64,000 nt of DNA from Mycolicibacterium goodii (GCF_001187505.1 NZ_CP012150.1:434001-498000); one strand, 5' to 3'. Counted from the first letter of the stretch, positions 33,062 to 42,967 are shown. Numbers and translations are program-made. The notes: generated by a model not told the origin, from the sequence alone.

Positions 33062-33757
33062 ATGGCAGATCCGGCACCGGCCACCGAGAACAACGAGGCT
33101 CGGCGGACCCAGATGCTACGCACCGCAGCCGAACTCATCTGCGAGCGCGGATTTTCCGACACCCGCATCGCCGATGTGGCCAAACGTGCGGGAGTCAGCT
33201 CGGCGTTGGTCATCTACTACTTCGGCACACGGGACCGCCTGCTGGTCGATGCGCTACGGCACTCGGAGGATTCGTTCTACTCCGCGGCCGAACAGATGCT
33301 CGCCGAGGTGTCCTCGCTGCGCGAGCGGCTGTCGTTGCTGATCCGTTGGACCTGTGTCCCCGACGGCGGCGCCGACGAGATTCCCGGCGCGTGGGGGCTG
33401 TGGTTCGACCTGTGGGCGCAGGCTTTCCGGCACGATGAGGTCAAGGCCGGCCGCATCGAACTGGACGCGCGGTGGCGCCGGATGATCATCGACGCGCTGG
33501 AATCCGCCGAACCCGGCGAGCTGCGCAGCGGCGTCGACGCCAAGCTGTTCGCCCTGGAGTTCTCGGCGCTGCTCGACGGTTTGTCCATCCAGGTGGCGCT
33601 GGAAGACCCGGAGGTCGACGCGGAGATGGCCTACCAGATCGCGATGCGGTTCTGCGAGCGTGAGCTCGATCTGCCGCCCAAGAAGGCCGCGGGCGGTAAA
33701 CCCCGGAAAGCCACGCAAGCCGCCAAAACCAAGGCATCCGCGGCGCGCCGCCGGTAG
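33062..33757 (+). CDS. TetR family regulator (BetI-like) with a basic tail
   Basis: This 231-residue protein has a TetR DNA-binding domain at about 13-60 (RRTQMLRTAAELICERGF, then AGVSSALVIYYFGTRDRLL). The ligand domain (80-200: WGLWFDLWAQAF) resembles BetI/TetR_C_6 members. Unusually, it ends in about 28 residues rich in Lys, Arg and Ala (PPKKAAGG, then KPRKATQAAKTK and ARRR), like a histone-like tail. Operator site B precedes it, and related palindromes stand before four neighbouring transcription units, so it is the likely regulator of the cluster. Its 3' end is one base from the convergent PotA-like gene. Confidence 0.9.
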   Translation: MADPAPATENNEARRTQMLRTAAELICERGFSDTRIADVAKRAGVSSALVIYYFGTRDRLLVDALRHSEDSFYSAAEQMLAEVSSLRERLSLLIRWTCVPDGGADEIPGAWGLWFDLWAQAFRHDEVKAGRIELDARWRRMIIDALESAEPGELRSGVDAKLFALEFSALLDGLSIQVALEDPEVDAEMAYQIAMRFCERELDLPPKKAAGGKPRKATQAAKTKASAARRR

Positions 33758-33758
33758 C

Positions 33759-34916
33759 CTAGCGCGCGCTGAGTGCGGTTTCCGGCTCCGCGACGGGGTC
33801 GGCGATCACCGCAGCCGGGCTGCGGGACAACACCCGGACCGCGTCGGCGGTGCACACACAGTGCACCCGGGCGCCGGTCTGCTGGCTCACCGATTGCGGT
33901 CCGGCGTGGTTGGGCACCTCGACCACCAGCGCGTTGGTCTCCCCGACATCGACATGGACCTGGGTCGACGCGCCCAGATAGACCACGTGCGACACCGTGC
34001 CCGCGATGACGTTGCATCCCGGCGCCACCGGGGCGTCGGCGCTCTGCAAGGTGATGCGCTCGGGGCGGATGACGATCGCGGCGGGCCCCGGCGCGGCGGC
34101 GCCGTCGACCCAGGCGCGCAGCCGTGTCGACATCGCGCTGCATCCCGCCACCCCGCCGGTCGCCCCGGGGGCCTCGGTGAGCTCGGCGTCGAAGATGTTG
34201 GCAGCGCCGAGGAATCCGGCCACATATGTCGTCGCGGGGGCGGAGTAGATGTCGGTTGGCGCGCCGACCTGTTCGACGCGCCCCGCCGCCATCACCGCGA
34301 TCTGGTCGCTCATCGTGAGCGCTTCCTCCTGATCGTGCGTCACGTAGACGAACGTGATGCCGACCTCGCGTTGCAGTGCGCGCAGCTCGAGCTGTAACTG
34401 CTTGCGCAGCTTGGCATCGAGCGCACCGAGCGGTTCGTCGAGCAGCAGAACCCGGGGCCGCAGCACCAGGGCGCGGGCGAGCGCCACCCGCTGCTGCTGG
34501 CCACCCGAGAGCGCAGCGGGCTTGCGTTTGGCGAACTCCGACATGCGGACCAGCTCGAGGGCCTCGCCGACGCGCCGGGTGATCTCGGCGCGCGGGGCCT
34601 TCTGATAGCGCAGCCCGAATGCGACGTTGTCCCACACGGACATGAACGGGAACAGCGCGTAGGTCTGGAAAACCGTGTTGACCGGGCGCTTGTGCGGCGG
34701 GTCGTTGGCGACGTCCCTGCCGTCGAGTTCGATGCGCCCGGAGTCGGGTTTCTCGAATCCGGCGATCATCCGCAGTGTCGTGGTCTTGCCGCAGCCGGAC
34801 GCCCCGAGCAGCGAATAGAACTGTCCGGCCGGGATGTTCAGGTCGATCCCGGCGACCGCGGGCACTCCCTCGAACGCCTTGGCCAACTGGTGCAGGCGGA
34901 TGGCGCCGCCGGTCAC
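33759..34916 (-). CDS. ABC transporter ATP-binding protein, PotA-like
   Basis: This 385-residue ATPase has a Walker [10 protein letters not shown] (38-46), signature LSGGQ (136-140), Walker B LLLDE (157-161), and a C-terminal TOBE domain (about 280-370). It belongs to the spermidine/putrescine importer type. The matching binding protein and two permeases are on the other strand at 36455-39574. It follows the aminotransferase gene by 16 bases, in one transcript started at operator site C. Confidence 0.92.
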   Translation of the reverse strand: MTGGAIRLHQLAKAFEGVPAVAGIDLNIPAGQFYSLLGASGCGKTTTLRMIAGFEKPDSGRIELDGRDVANDPPHKRPVNTVFQTYALFPFMSVWDNVAFGLRYQKAPRAEITRRVGEALELVRMSEFAKRKPAALSGGQQQRVALARALVLRPRVLLLDEPLGALDAKLRKQLQLELRALQREVGITFVYVTHDQEEALTMSDQIAVMAAGRVEQVGAPTDIYSAPATTYVAGFLGAANIFDAELTEAPGATGGVAGCSAMSTRLRAWVDGAAAPGPAAIVIRPERITLQSADAPVAPGCNVIAGTVSHVVYLGASTQVHVDVGETNALVVEVPNHAGPQSVSQQTGARVHCVCTADAVRVLSRSPAAVIADPVAEPETALSAR

Positions 34917-34932
34917 CGACCGGCCTCCACGC

Positions 34933-36321
34933 TCAGTTGGTCACCGCCGCGGCCAGGCGGGCGAAGTTGGCGACGAACCGGTCGACATCGGCCTCGTCGT
35001 GCTGGACGGACAGCAGCCATTGCTCCACCTTCCCCCATGGCGGCAGGAAAACACCGCCGTTGTGCTGCATCAACCAGTGCAGATGGCCGAGGCGGTCGTC
35101 GATCTGCAGGAAGTCACGATATTCCCGCACCGGCTCCTTGCGGAAGGTCACGCAGCCTTTCGCACCGACGGCCACCACATGCCAGTTGACCCGGTGCTCG
35201 GCGATCACGTTCGCCAACCGCTCCCGCAGGAACCCCGCGAGGCGGTCCAGATGCGCGTAGGACGCGGGGGTGAGCACCTCGCTGAGGGTCGCGCGGGTGG
35301 CCGCCATCGCCAGCGGGTTGCCGTTGAAGGTGCCGACCTGTTCGTAGCGCCCGTCGGCGATGGCCGCCATCACCCGGGTGGTGCCGCCGATGGCCGCCAC
35401 CGCGATGCCCCCGCCGAGCGCCTTGGCCAGACAGACGATGTCGGGCACCACGCCGCTGAGCGCGGTGATACCGCCCGGACCCGTGGTGAAGCCGGTCTTG
35501 ACCTCGTCGTAGATGAGCAGCGCCCCGGCGTCGTGCAGCAGGTCCCGGATCTCGGCGAGGTAGCCGTCGGCCGGCGGGATGATGCCCGCGTTCATCATCA
35601 CCGGTTCCAGGATCATCGCGGCCACCTGGCCGCGATGCTCGGCGAGCGCCCGGGCGACCGCCTCGGCGTCGTTGAACGGCACCACGACGACGAGATTGCG
35701 GATCGCCTCGGGGATACCGGTGTTGCCCGCCACGCCGACCGGATGGGCACGCGGACCGATCTCGTCGGCCTCGGGCAGCACCGACACCTGCACCGAGTCG
35801 TGGTGCCCGTGGTAGCAGCCCTCGACCTTGATGATGAGATCGCGGCCGGTGACCGCCCTGGCGAGGTGCACCGCATCCATGGTGGCCTCGGTACCGGAGT
35901 TGGCGAAGCGCCACAGCGGCAGGGCGAAGCGCCGCGCGAGTTCCTCGGCGATCCAGATCGCGCTTTCGGTGGGCTGTGCGAAATGCGTTCCGCGCCGGAC
36001 CTGTTCGCTCACCGCCGCGACGATGGCGGGGTGTGCGTGCCCGGCGATCGAGGCGCCGTAGCCACCGTGCATGTCGACGTACTCGGTGCCATCGACGTCG
36101 TACACCTTGGCCCCGCTGCCGTGGCTCATCCAGACCGCCTGGGGTTGGGCGATCTGCCAGTTGGACGTCGCCCCACCGGCGAGGTGCGCGCGGGCCCTGG
36201 CGATGAACTCGGCGCTGCGCGGCTGGCGGCGCAGGAACACCCGTTCCTCGTCGGCGATCAGTTTGTCGACCCGGTCGCTCTCGACATCGTGGGCGGCGGA
36301 GTCGACGACGGACGAGGACAC
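34933..36321 (-). CDS. Class III aminotransferase (glutamate-1-semialdehyde-aminomutase-like)
   Basis: This 462-residue PLP enzyme has the fold-type I class III pattern. It shows YDEVKTGF, in which Asp contacts the pyridine ring, and [18 protein letters not shown] with the PLP-binding lysine. The N-terminal [16 protein letters not shown] is also typical. It is similar in length to glutamate-1-semialdehyde aminomutases but is not in a heme operon. A neighbouring polyamine-type transporter suggests it removes an amino group from an imported compound. It is divergent from the PotD-like gene with operator site C between them. Confidence 0.88.
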   Translation of the reverse strand: MSSSVVDSAAHDVESDRVDKLIADEERVFLRRQPRSAEFIARARAHLAGGATSNWQIAQPQAVWMSHGSGAKVYDVDGTEYVDMHGGYGASIAGHAHPAIVAAVSEQVRRGTHFAQPTESAIWIAEELARRFALPLWRFANSGTEATMDAVHLARAVTGRDLIIKVEGCYHGHHDSVQVSVLPEADEIGPRAHPVGVAGNTGIPEAIRNLVVVVPFNDAEAVARALAEHRGQVAAMILEPVMMNAGIIPPADGYLAEIRDLLHDAGALLIYDEVKTGFTTGPGGITALSGVVPDIVCLAKALGGGIAVAAIGGTTRVMAAIADGRYEQVGTFNGNPLAMAATRATLSEVLTPASYAHLDRLAGFLRERLANVIAEHRVNWHVVAVGAKGCVTFRKEPVREYRDFLQIDDRLGHLHWLMQHNGGVFLPPWGKVEQWLLSVQHDEADVDRFVANFARLAAAVTN

Positions 36322-36389
36322 TTGATTACCTCCACTCAGGTACGGCTCGCATCCGGCCGAAGAGCAGGTGATGCGCGGTTTTGTACCTT

Positions 36390-36405
36390 GACTGAGCGTT
36401 CAGTC
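36390..36405. promoter_or_regulatory. Shared TetR-type operator, site C
   Basis: GACTGAGCGTTCAGTC is a perfect six-base-arm palindrome between the aminotransferase and the PotD-like genes. Flanking bases (CTT before, TATG after) match those of site A. Confidence 0.7.
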
Positions 36406-36454
36406 TATGCGAGAGTCCAAGCAGCGACAAGACTGCGGACCGCAGGAGGCCGGT

Positions 36455-37735
36455 ATGCCTGGACCCACCGGAAACGCACTGCCGCACGGGATGCCCCGTT
36501 CCGGACCCACCCGCAGACAGTTTCTCGCGCGGGCCGCGTTGCTCGCCGCGAGCGCCCCCGCCCTCGGTGTCCTGCTCGACGCGTGCTCGAAGGGTGGGCC
36601 TTCGTCGTCGGGCCCGTCCGCGCCGAGCCTGACCATCGCGTCCCCCAGCAGCCCCGTGACGTGGGACATCCCGCCCGACAACGAACCGATCGCAGACGGG
36701 CTCGCACCCGAGAAGGGGGCGACGCTGCAGCTGTACAGCTACGCCGACTACATCTCCCCCGACGCGGTGCGCTCGTTCGAGGACAAGTACCAGACCAAGG
36801 TGCAGGTCTCGACGTTCAACGACACCGACGAGGCCATCACCAAGATCCGCGGCGGCAACGTCGATTACGACATCTACTTCCCCAGCTACGACCAGATCAG
36901 CCGGCTGGTCAACGGTGGCCTGCTCAAACCGTTGAACCACAGTTACATCCCGAACATCGAGAACGTGTGGTCGGTGTTCACCAACCCGTGGTACGACCAG
37001 CAGTGGCGCTACACCACGCCGTACACCGTCTACACCACCGGCATCGGGTGGCGCACCGACCAGGTGCCCGATGACATCGGCGCGCTCGCCAATCCCTATG
37101 ACGCGCTGTGGGATCCGAAGTACCGGAACAAGACCGCGATCATCGACGACTGGCACACCGCGATGGCGATGGTGCTGCTGCGCAACGGCATCACCGACGT
37201 CAACACGTCGTCGCAGACCGATCTCGACATGGTCGGTGAACAACTGCGGCAGATGGTGGCCGCGACCTCACCCAAGGTCACCATCACGATGTACAACGAC
37301 ATGCCCGCCGGCCAGATCGGCCTGGCGCAGATGTGGTCCGGCGACATCATCCAGGCCCTCGGCTATCTGCCCGAGACCACCCCGCCGGAGGTGCTGCGGT
37401 ACTGGTTCCCGTCCGACGGCAAGGGTCTGGTGGACAACGACCTCATGGTGATCCTGAAGAGCGGCAAGAACCCCGTGCTGGCTCACCTGTTCCTCAACCA
37501 CATGCTGGATCCGGTGTCGGCACAACAGAACTTCACCCAGATCGGCTATCAGCCACCGCAGAAGTCGATCAATCCCGACACCCTGGTGGCCGACGGGTTC
37601 ATCCCGCAGAACCTGACGGCGGCGATCGTCAAACCCGAGTACTTCGACGCCGGGTACCGACTGCTGGAACTCGACGCGGCCAACGATGCCGCATGGCACA
37701 ACGTGTGGCGCGGCTTCAAGGCCGGAGGGTCCTGA
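36455..37735 (+). CDS. PotD-like substrate-binding lipoprotein (Tat-exported)
   Basis: This 426-residue binding protein has a Tat signal (RRQFL at 20-24, then a hydrophobic stretch) and a lipobox LLDAC with lipidation at Cys44. The mature part matches the spermidine/putrescine-binding family: LQLYSYADYISPDAV near the start and GLVDNDLMVILKSG near the end. ATG 36455 has CAGGAGG upstream; an earlier in-frame ATG at 36407 adds 16 residues beside operator site C. It begins a potD-B-C operon. The ligand cannot be told; the polyamine family includes other amine ligands. Confidence 0.92.
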   Translation: MPGPTGNALPHGMPRSGPTRRQFLARAALLAASAPALGVLLDACSKGGPSSSGPSAPSLTIASPSSPVTWDIPPDNEPIADGLAPEKGATLQLYSYADYISPDAVRSFEDKYQTKVQVSTFNDTDEAITKIRGGNVDYDIYFPSYDQISRLVNGGLLKPLNHSYIPNIENVWSVFTNPWYDQQWRYTTPYTVYTTGIGWRTDQVPDDIGALANPYDALWDPKYRNKTAIIDDWHTAMAMVLLRNGITDVNTSSQTDLDMVGEQLRQMVAATSPKVTITMYNDMPAGQIGLAQMWSGDIIQALGYLPETTPPEVLRYWFPSDGKGLVDNDLMVILKSGKNPVLAHLFLNHMLDPVSAQQNFTQIGYQPPQKSINPDTLVADGFIPQNLTAAIVKPEYFDAGYRLLELDAANDAAWHNVWRGFKAGGS

Positions 37736-37739
37736 CTCC

Positions 37740-38681
37740 GTGGCGGTGACGGCCCCACCAGCGGATCCCCCGAGAACCCGCAAGGCATCCCGCGAGCGGC
37801 CCAACCCGCTGTGGCCGCTGCTGGCCTCACCGGGCATCGTCTGGCTGCTGCTGTTCGTGGTCGCCCCACTGTATGTGGTGGCGGCCATCGTGTTCGGGCA
37901 GATCGACCCGCTCTTCCGCACCCCGGTGCCGGTGTGGAACCCGCTGCAGTGGGACTCCACTCAGTTCCTGTACGTGCTGGAACGCATCGGACCCCACGAG
38001 GTGTACGGCCCGGCGCTGATCCGCACCGCGGTCTACGTGGGGATCGCGAGCGTGCTGTGTCTGCTGATCGCGTTCCCCGTCGCGTACTACGTGGCCCGGT
38101 TGTCGGGACGGCGCAAGGGCGTCCTGCTGGCCCTGCTGATCGCCCCGTTCTGGATCAGCTACATGATGCGGATGCTGGCCTGGGTCAACCTGTTACAGGA
38201 TGACGGCATGGTCAACCGGCTGCTGTCGTTCGGCGGCGCCTTCGATGTCGGCGTGCACTGGCTGACCGGCCAACCGGTGGTGGTGATCCTCGGCCTGGTG
38301 TACGGGTACGTGCCCTACATGATCCTGCCGTTGTACGCGGGCCTGGACCGGCTGCCCCAGTCGACGCTGGAGGCCGCCCGGGATCTCGGCGCCGACCGCT
38401 TGGCCTCGTTCTGGCGCGTGACGCTGCCGATGTGCCGGCCCACGATCGTCGCGGCGGTGCTGCTGACCTGCCTGCCGATGCTGGGTGACTACTTCACCTC
38501 CGACATGCTCTCGGCGTCACCCAAGACCGCCATGGTCGGCAACCTCATCAACGACAGCGTGCACGCGCCGGGCCAGACCGGTCAGGCCGGGGCCTTCGTG
38601 ATGCTGGTGCTGGTCGTGACGATCCTGCCGATGTTCTACTACGTGCGCGTCACCTCACGCGGGGACGAGGTGGCGTCGTGA
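37740..38681 (+). CDS. PotB-like ABC permease
   Basis: This 313-residue membrane protein has about six membrane segments and the permease EAA loop (EAARDLGADRLASFWRVTLP) near residue 222 that contacts the ATPase. It starts at GTG 37740, with GGAGGG 11 bases upstream, four bases after the binding-protein stop. It partners with the permease that overlaps its end and with the PotA-like ATPase on the other strand. Confidence 0.92.
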   Translation: MAVTAPPADPPRTRKASRERPNPLWPLLASPGIVWLLLFVVAPLYVVAAIVFGQIDPLFRTPVPVWNPLQWDSTQFLYVLERIGPHEVYGPALIRTAVYVGIASVLCLLIAFPVAYYVARLSGRRKGVLLALLIAPFWISYMMRMLAWVNLLQDDGMVNRLLSFGGAFDVGVHWLTGQPVVVILGLVYGYVPYMILPLYAGLDRLPQSTLEAARDLGADRLASFWRVTLPMCRPTIVAAVLLTCLPMLGDYFTSDMLSASPKTAMVGNLINDSVHAPGQTGQAGAFVMLVLVVTILPMFYYVRVTSRGDEVAS

Positions 38682-39574
38682 GCACCCTGCGGTCGCCGGT
38701 GGCGTGGTGGCGCGATCCGTGGCGGCCGCCGCGAATCCTGCTGGGCGCGACGGTGATCTATTTGGCATGGTCGCTGCTGCCGGTGCTGATCGCGGTGCTG
38801 TTCTCGTTCAACGACGGACGGTCGCGCACCCGCTGGGAGGGCTTCTCGTTCCGGTGGTACTGGGGTGACCCGGTCAGGTCGGTGTGGCATGACGCGGCAT
38901 TGCACACCGCACTGCTGCAGACCCTCAAGCTGGGGATCGTCACGACGGTGATCACCGTGCCGCTCGGGGTGCTGTTCGCGATCGGCATCGACCGCTGGCG
39001 GGGCCGGCTGCCCTCGGGCGCCAACATGCTGATGCTCATCTCGTTCGTGGTGCCCGAGGTGCTGCTCGCGGTGGCCCTGCTGTTCGTGGTGACGTCGTTG
39101 GCACTGCCGATCGGCCTCGGCACATCGGCACAGGTGATCGGGTTGGTCACCTTCCAGATCGCCTATCCGGCGGTGTTGGTTCGCGCCCGGTTGGCCACCA
39201 TCGGCAGACAATACGAAGAAGCCGCAATGGATCTGGGCGCCACACCGCTGGATGCGTTACGCCGGGTGACGCTGCCGATGCTGATGCCCGCGATCTTCGC
39301 GAGCACGGTGCTGGTGTTCGCCGACGTGATCGACGACTTCGTCCTCGTCAGATATCTGTCCAGCGACGCTGCGACCGAACCGGTTTCGGTGAAGATCTAC
39401 AACACCGCGCGGGCGGCCCCCACGCCCGCGCTCAACGCCCTGGCGACACTGCTGCTGCTGGCCGCGCTCGTGGCGATCGTCGTCGGATTCCTGGTGTACC
39501 GCAGGATGACTCGCGGTGACACCATGTCCGACCGCGGCATCGCAGGGTTCGCCGGTGAGACCACCCTCGCCTGA
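38678..39574 (+). CDS. PotC-like ABC permease
   Basis: This 298-residue membrane protein has six likely membrane segments and an EAA loop (EEAAMDLGATPLDALRRVTLP) near residue 182. GTG 38678 overlaps the preceding permease stop (GTGA), indicating translational coupling. It forms the second half of the channel of the polyamine-type importer. Confidence 0.92.
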   Translation: MSTLRSPVAWWRDPWRPPRILLGATVIYLAWSLLPVLIAVLFSFNDGRSRTRWEGFSFRWYWGDPVRSVWHDAALHTALLQTLKLGIVTTVITVPLGVLFAIGIDRWRGRLPSGANMLMLISFVVPEVLLAVALLFVVTSLALPIGLGTSAQVIGLVTFQIAYPAVLVRARLATIGRQYEEAAMDLGATPLDALRRVTLPMLMPAIFASTVLVFADVIDDFVLVRYLSSDAATEPVSVKIYNTARAAPTPALNALATLLLLAALVAIVVGFLVYRRMTRGDTMSDRGIAGFAGETTLA

Positions 39575-39619
39575 ACCGTCCCGCGGCTATGGACCGTGAC
39601 CGGCCCGCCGGGATATCCT

Positions 39620-39635
39620 GACTGTATGTTCAAAC
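39620..39635. promoter_or_regulatory. Shared TetR-type operator, weak site D
   Basis: GACTGTATGTTCAAAC keeps the outer GACTG and the GTTCA core of the cluster palindrome but is less symmetric. It overlaps the ATG of the Rieske oxygenase gene (39626). Confidence 0.4.
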
Positions 39636-40774
39636 AGATCGGTCCCGCGCCCGTGCCTGCCGACGATCTGGCCGCCGCCCTGGCCCCGTTCGGGCAGTCC
39701 CGCATGCTGCCGCGCGAGGCCTACGTTGACCCGGCGGTGTTCGCCTGGGAGCAACAGGCGATCTTCTCGGGATGGACCTGCGTCGGCCATGCCGCCGACC
39801 TCGACGGCCCGGGTGCGCAGCGCGCCGTCGGTTCCGGAGCCGACGGGGTTCTGCTCGTGCGCGGCGAGGACCGCCGGGTACGGGCCTTCGCGAACGCATG
39901 CCGCCACCGCGGTCACGAGTTGTTGTCCTGCGGCGCAACGGCCAGACGCCGCAGCATCGTGTGCCCGTACCACGCGTGGTCCTACCGGCTCGACGGTTCG
40001 GTGCGCAACGCGCCCGGGTTCAGGGATGTCGAGGGATTCGATCCGGGCGGGTTCGGCCTCGTCGAGCTGCGCCTGGTGGACTGGCACGGTTGGCTTTTCG
40101 TCGACGGCAGCGGTCGGGACGTCGATTTCGCGTCGCACGTCGCCGGGCTGGAAGAAGTGGTGGCGCCGTACCGCCCCGAGGATCTCACGATCGTGGCCCG
40201 GCACTCCTACGAACTGGCGGCCAACTGGAAGATCATCGCCGAGAACTATCAGGAGTGCTATCACTGCTCGTCGATCCATCCCGAGTTGTCCCGCATCAGC
40301 CCGCCCACAAGTGGTGAGAACCTCGATCTGCCGGGGTCCTGGATGGGCGGGTGGATGTCGATCGTCGATGGCGCCGAGACGATGTCACTGGACGGCCGCA
40401 GCGGCGGCGTGGCGATCGCGGGCCTGTCCGAGCACGAGTTGCGTACGGTGATGTACCTCGTGGGTTATCCCAATCTGTTGGTCAGCCTGCATCCCGACTA
40501 CGTGATGACCCATCTCATGACACCACTGGCCGTCGACCGGACCCGGGTGGAATGCGCGTGGGCGTTCCCCAGGGAGGCCGTCGACAAGCCCGGATTCGAC
40601 CCGGCGTACGCGGTGGACTTCTGGGATCTGACCAATCGCCAGGACTGGGCGGCCTGCGAATCGGTCCAGCGCGGCCTGTCCTCGCCGCATGCGCGCCCCG
40701 GGCCGTTGGCACCCGACGAGGACGGGGTGTATCAGTTCGTCACCCGCGTCGCCCGGGCGTATCGGGGGGCCTGA
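39626..40774 (+). CDS. Rieske non-heme iron oxygenase, alpha subunit
   Basis: This 382-residue oxygenase binds a Rieske [2Fe-2S] cluster through Cys92, His94 (CRHRGH), Cys113 and His116 (CPYHAW). The mononuclear iron site is ENYQECYHCSSIHPE (His213, His218). The pattern is close to the choline monooxygenase/GbcA/carnitine-oxygenase group, which removes or oxidises N-methyl groups of quaternary amines. No reductase gene is adjacent, so electrons must come from elsewhere. The start ATG 39626 lies within operator site D. Together with the DAO oxidase and amine transporter this suggests breakdown of an N-methylated compound. Confidence 0.9.
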   Translation: MFKQIGPAPVPADDLAAALAPFGQSRMLPREAYVDPAVFAWEQQAIFSGWTCVGHAADLDGPGAQRAVGSGADGVLLVRGEDRRVRAFANACRHRGHELLSCGATARRRSIVCPYHAWSYRLDGSVRNAPGFRDVEGFDPGGFGLVELRLVDWHGWLFVDGSGRDVDFASHVAGLEEVVAPYRPEDLTIVARHSYELAANWKIIAENYQECYHCSSIHPELSRISPPTSGENLDLPGSWMGGWMSIVDGAETMSLDGRSGGVAIAGLSEHELRTVMYLVGYPNLLVSLHPDYVMTHLMTPLAVDRTRVECAWAFPREAVDKPGFDPAYAVDFWDLTNRQDWAACESVQRGLSSPHARPGPLAPDEDGVYQFVTRVARAYRGA

Positions 40775-40848
40775 TTTCGCGCGACGGTGTGCGGAACCCA
40801 GCGGACGCAACGCTGCGCAGCGTTGGCGCGCAAGCGAATCGGTGACGA

Positions 40849-41640
40849 TCACAGCGCGAACGAATAACCCCCGTTGACCGGGATGGTCTGCCCCGTGATC
40901 CACGCCCCGTGCTCGCCGGCCAGTAGCACCGCCAGGTGTGTGACATCCTCGGGCAGCCCGGGCCGACGCACGGCGTAACCGGACAGGATCGCCTTGGCCT
41001 GCGGCGAATCCGCCTGCTCGGCCCACAACGATTCGGTCAGCGGTGTGCGCATGGTGCCGAGTGCGATGTTGTTGGCCGTGATGCCGTGGCGTCCGGTTTC
41101 CAGTGCCAGCGACCGGGTGAGCCCCGCCGCACCGGCTTTCGCCGCGGCGTAACCGGCGCCGTTGGCGTCGCCGGTGCGACCCGCGTCGGACACGATGGTG
41201 AGAATGCGGCCCCATTTGCGGTCGATCATCGACGGCAACACCGCGCGTGTGCAGTGCAGTACGCCGTACAGGTTCACCCGCAGGAAGGGCTCCCAGTCCT
41301 CCGGCGTGGTCTCGGCGAACGGTGCACGGGAGGCGAAGCCTTCGGCGCCTGCGTTGCCGGCGTTGTTGATCAGGATGTCGATGTGCCCGGCGTTCGAAAC
41401 GGCTTCGGACACAGCCGCGGTGACGGCGGCGTAGTCGGTGACGTCGAACGCGGCCGCGGTGGCCGTCGCGCCCTTCGTCCGGATCTCGTCGACGACGGCC
41501 TCGGCGCGTTCGGCGCGCAGATCATTGACCACCACGTCGGCACCGGCCGTCGCGAAGGCCAGCGCGAGACCACGTCCCACGCCCTGCCCCGCGCCGGTGA
41601 TGAGCACCCGCCGACCCGTCAGGTCCAACTGCACCGCCAT
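40849..41640 (-). CDS. Short-chain dehydrogenase/reductase
   Basis: This 263-residue SDR has the cofactor loop TGAGQGVGRG (residues about 13-22), the NNAG motif, and the catalytic Ser-Tyr-Lys (IVSDAGRTG, then YAAAKAG). The C-terminal TGQTIPVNGGYSFAL is typical of the FabG-like class. The cofactor preference and substrate cannot be fixed. ATG 41640 with GGGAGA upstream is chosen; GTG codons at 41643 and 41634 are alternatives. It is convergent with the Rieske gene. Confidence 0.9.
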   Translation of the reverse strand: MAVQLDLTGRRVLITGAGQGVGRGLALAFATAGADVVVNDLRAERAEAVVDEIRTKGATATAAAFDVTDYAAVTAAVSEAVSNAGHIDILINNAGNAGAEGFASRAPFAETTPEDWEPFLRVNLYGVLHCTRAVLPSMIDRKWGRILTIVSDAGRTGDANGAGYAAAKAGAAGLTRSLALETGRHGITANNIALGTMRTPLTESLWAEQADSPQAKAILSGYAVRRPGLPEDVTHLAVLLAGEHGAWITGQTIPVNGGYSFAL

Positions 41641-41770
41641 CACCGTCTCCCGTTCCGCCCGTCGATCGGATTCCGAACCTCCCCCACGTTAATGGAGTTC
41701 CGTCGCGCGCCGACCGGCGCTCTCCTGTTCGAGAACGGCCCTCCCCGGCGCCTCGACATCCCGAGGCGGG

Positions 41771-42817
41771 TCAGTCTGTGCGAACGGGCTTTTCGGCACC
41801 GGCCACCGGTGTCCTGGTGCCCGCCCACAACGCGAAGGCCACCAGCGCGACGAGAGCGATCCCGGACCCGAGCACCGTGAGGTCGAACGGTCGGGCGCCG
41901 GGCCAGTCCGCCTCGGTGCGCGCCGAGCCCCGCAGGAACGGCACCACCACCAGGATCGCGAACCCGACGACGGCCTCACCGAGCACCACGGCGGGGAAGT
42001 GCTCGACCGCAAGACGGAACGTCGAGCGATCCTCACCCTGCCGACGCGCCGCCGCGATCTTCGGGATGAGCACGCGCATGTTGTAGGCGCCGGCCAACAC
42101 CAGGGCGAGGACAAGGACGAGCTTGAGCGCGAGATGGCGGCCGTAGGGCGTCGTGAACAACTGACCGACGGTGCCCACGTGCGTCCACGCCAGCCACGTC
42201 CCGCTCACGATCAGCACGCCGACCGAGCACATCGCCGCGATCGCGAACCGTTCCCACACCTGCATCCAGTCCTCGGTGGCCCGCGATGTCTCGGCCTCGG
42301 GTCCGCGGATGCGGCCAAGCAGCCCGGCGAGCGCCAGCACGATGAGCCCGCCCACCCAGACCTGCATCCCGAGCACGTGGGCGGCGGTCAGCAGATTGTG
42401 CGCGAGACCGTTGAGCGTGAACGAGAACGGCAGGTTCGGGACGAAGGCGGCGAGCAGGGTGACGATCGCGATCCCGCCTGCCAGCGGCCGCGACGGCCGC
42501 CGCCACACCAGCACCAGACCGACACCGGCCAACACCAGGCCGCCGATCTGCAGGGCCGCGAGCAGACCGGCATGCGCAGCCCCGCCGCGCCCGCCGCCTG
42601 CGGCGAGGACCTTCACCAGCGCCGTGACGAGCACCAGGACGGCCGCGGGCAGCGCCAATGTGCGGACCCGCTTCGCCACGACGCCGCCGCGCTCCTCCGG
42701 CATCGCGAGCGCGGCGATTGTCATGCCCACTCCCAACGGCACCGACAGCGCGAGCCACTGCAGCACTTCGGTGCCGATATCCACCAACGACGGGGCTGGC
42801 GGCCCTGCTCCGGCCAT
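41771..42817 (-). CDS. CopD-like multi-pass membrane protein
   Basis: This 348-residue protein has about eight to nine hydrophobic helices. The pair LLTAAHVLGMQVWVGGLIVLAL and ALKLVLVLALVLAGAYNM (quoted in part) matches the CopD domain of copper-resistance membrane proteins, with His in AAHVLG and in RHLALK as possible metal ligands. It probably moves or handles copper or a related metal at the membrane. No CopC partner is visible nearby. Confidence 0.75.
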   Translation of the reverse strand: MAGAGPPAPSLVDIGTEVLQWLALSVPLGVGMTIAALAMPEERGGVVAKRVRTLALPAAVLVLVTALVKVLAAGGGRGGAAHAGLLAALQIGGLVLAGVGLVLVWRRPSRPLAGGIAIVTLLAAFVPNLPFSFTLNGLAHNLLTAAHVLGMQVWVGGLIVLALAGLLGRIRGPEAETSRATEDWMQVWERFAIAAMCSVGVLIVSGTWLAWTHVGTVGQLFTTPYGRHLALKLVLVLALVLAGAYNMRVLIPKIAAARRQGEDRSTFRLAVEHFPAVVLGEAVVGFAILVVVPFLRGSARTEADWPGARPFDLTVLGSGIALVALVAFALWAGTRTPVAGAEKPVRTD

Positions 42818-42967
42818 GCGACTCCTCTACGGCTTCTGCGCGGGCTCTCCGGGCGACGCACCGCGCGCGATCACCACGATCGCCGTCGAACGTAATGACC
42901 CCGGCTGTGACCGCGCTTTGACCGAGCTATGAACGCCTGCGCCGCCGCGCAGGTCGGAAAGGACCGC

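Noticed and set aside
34834..37074. 746-residue plus-strand frame
   Set aside because: It is antisense to the aminotransferase and then out of frame with the PotD-like gene.
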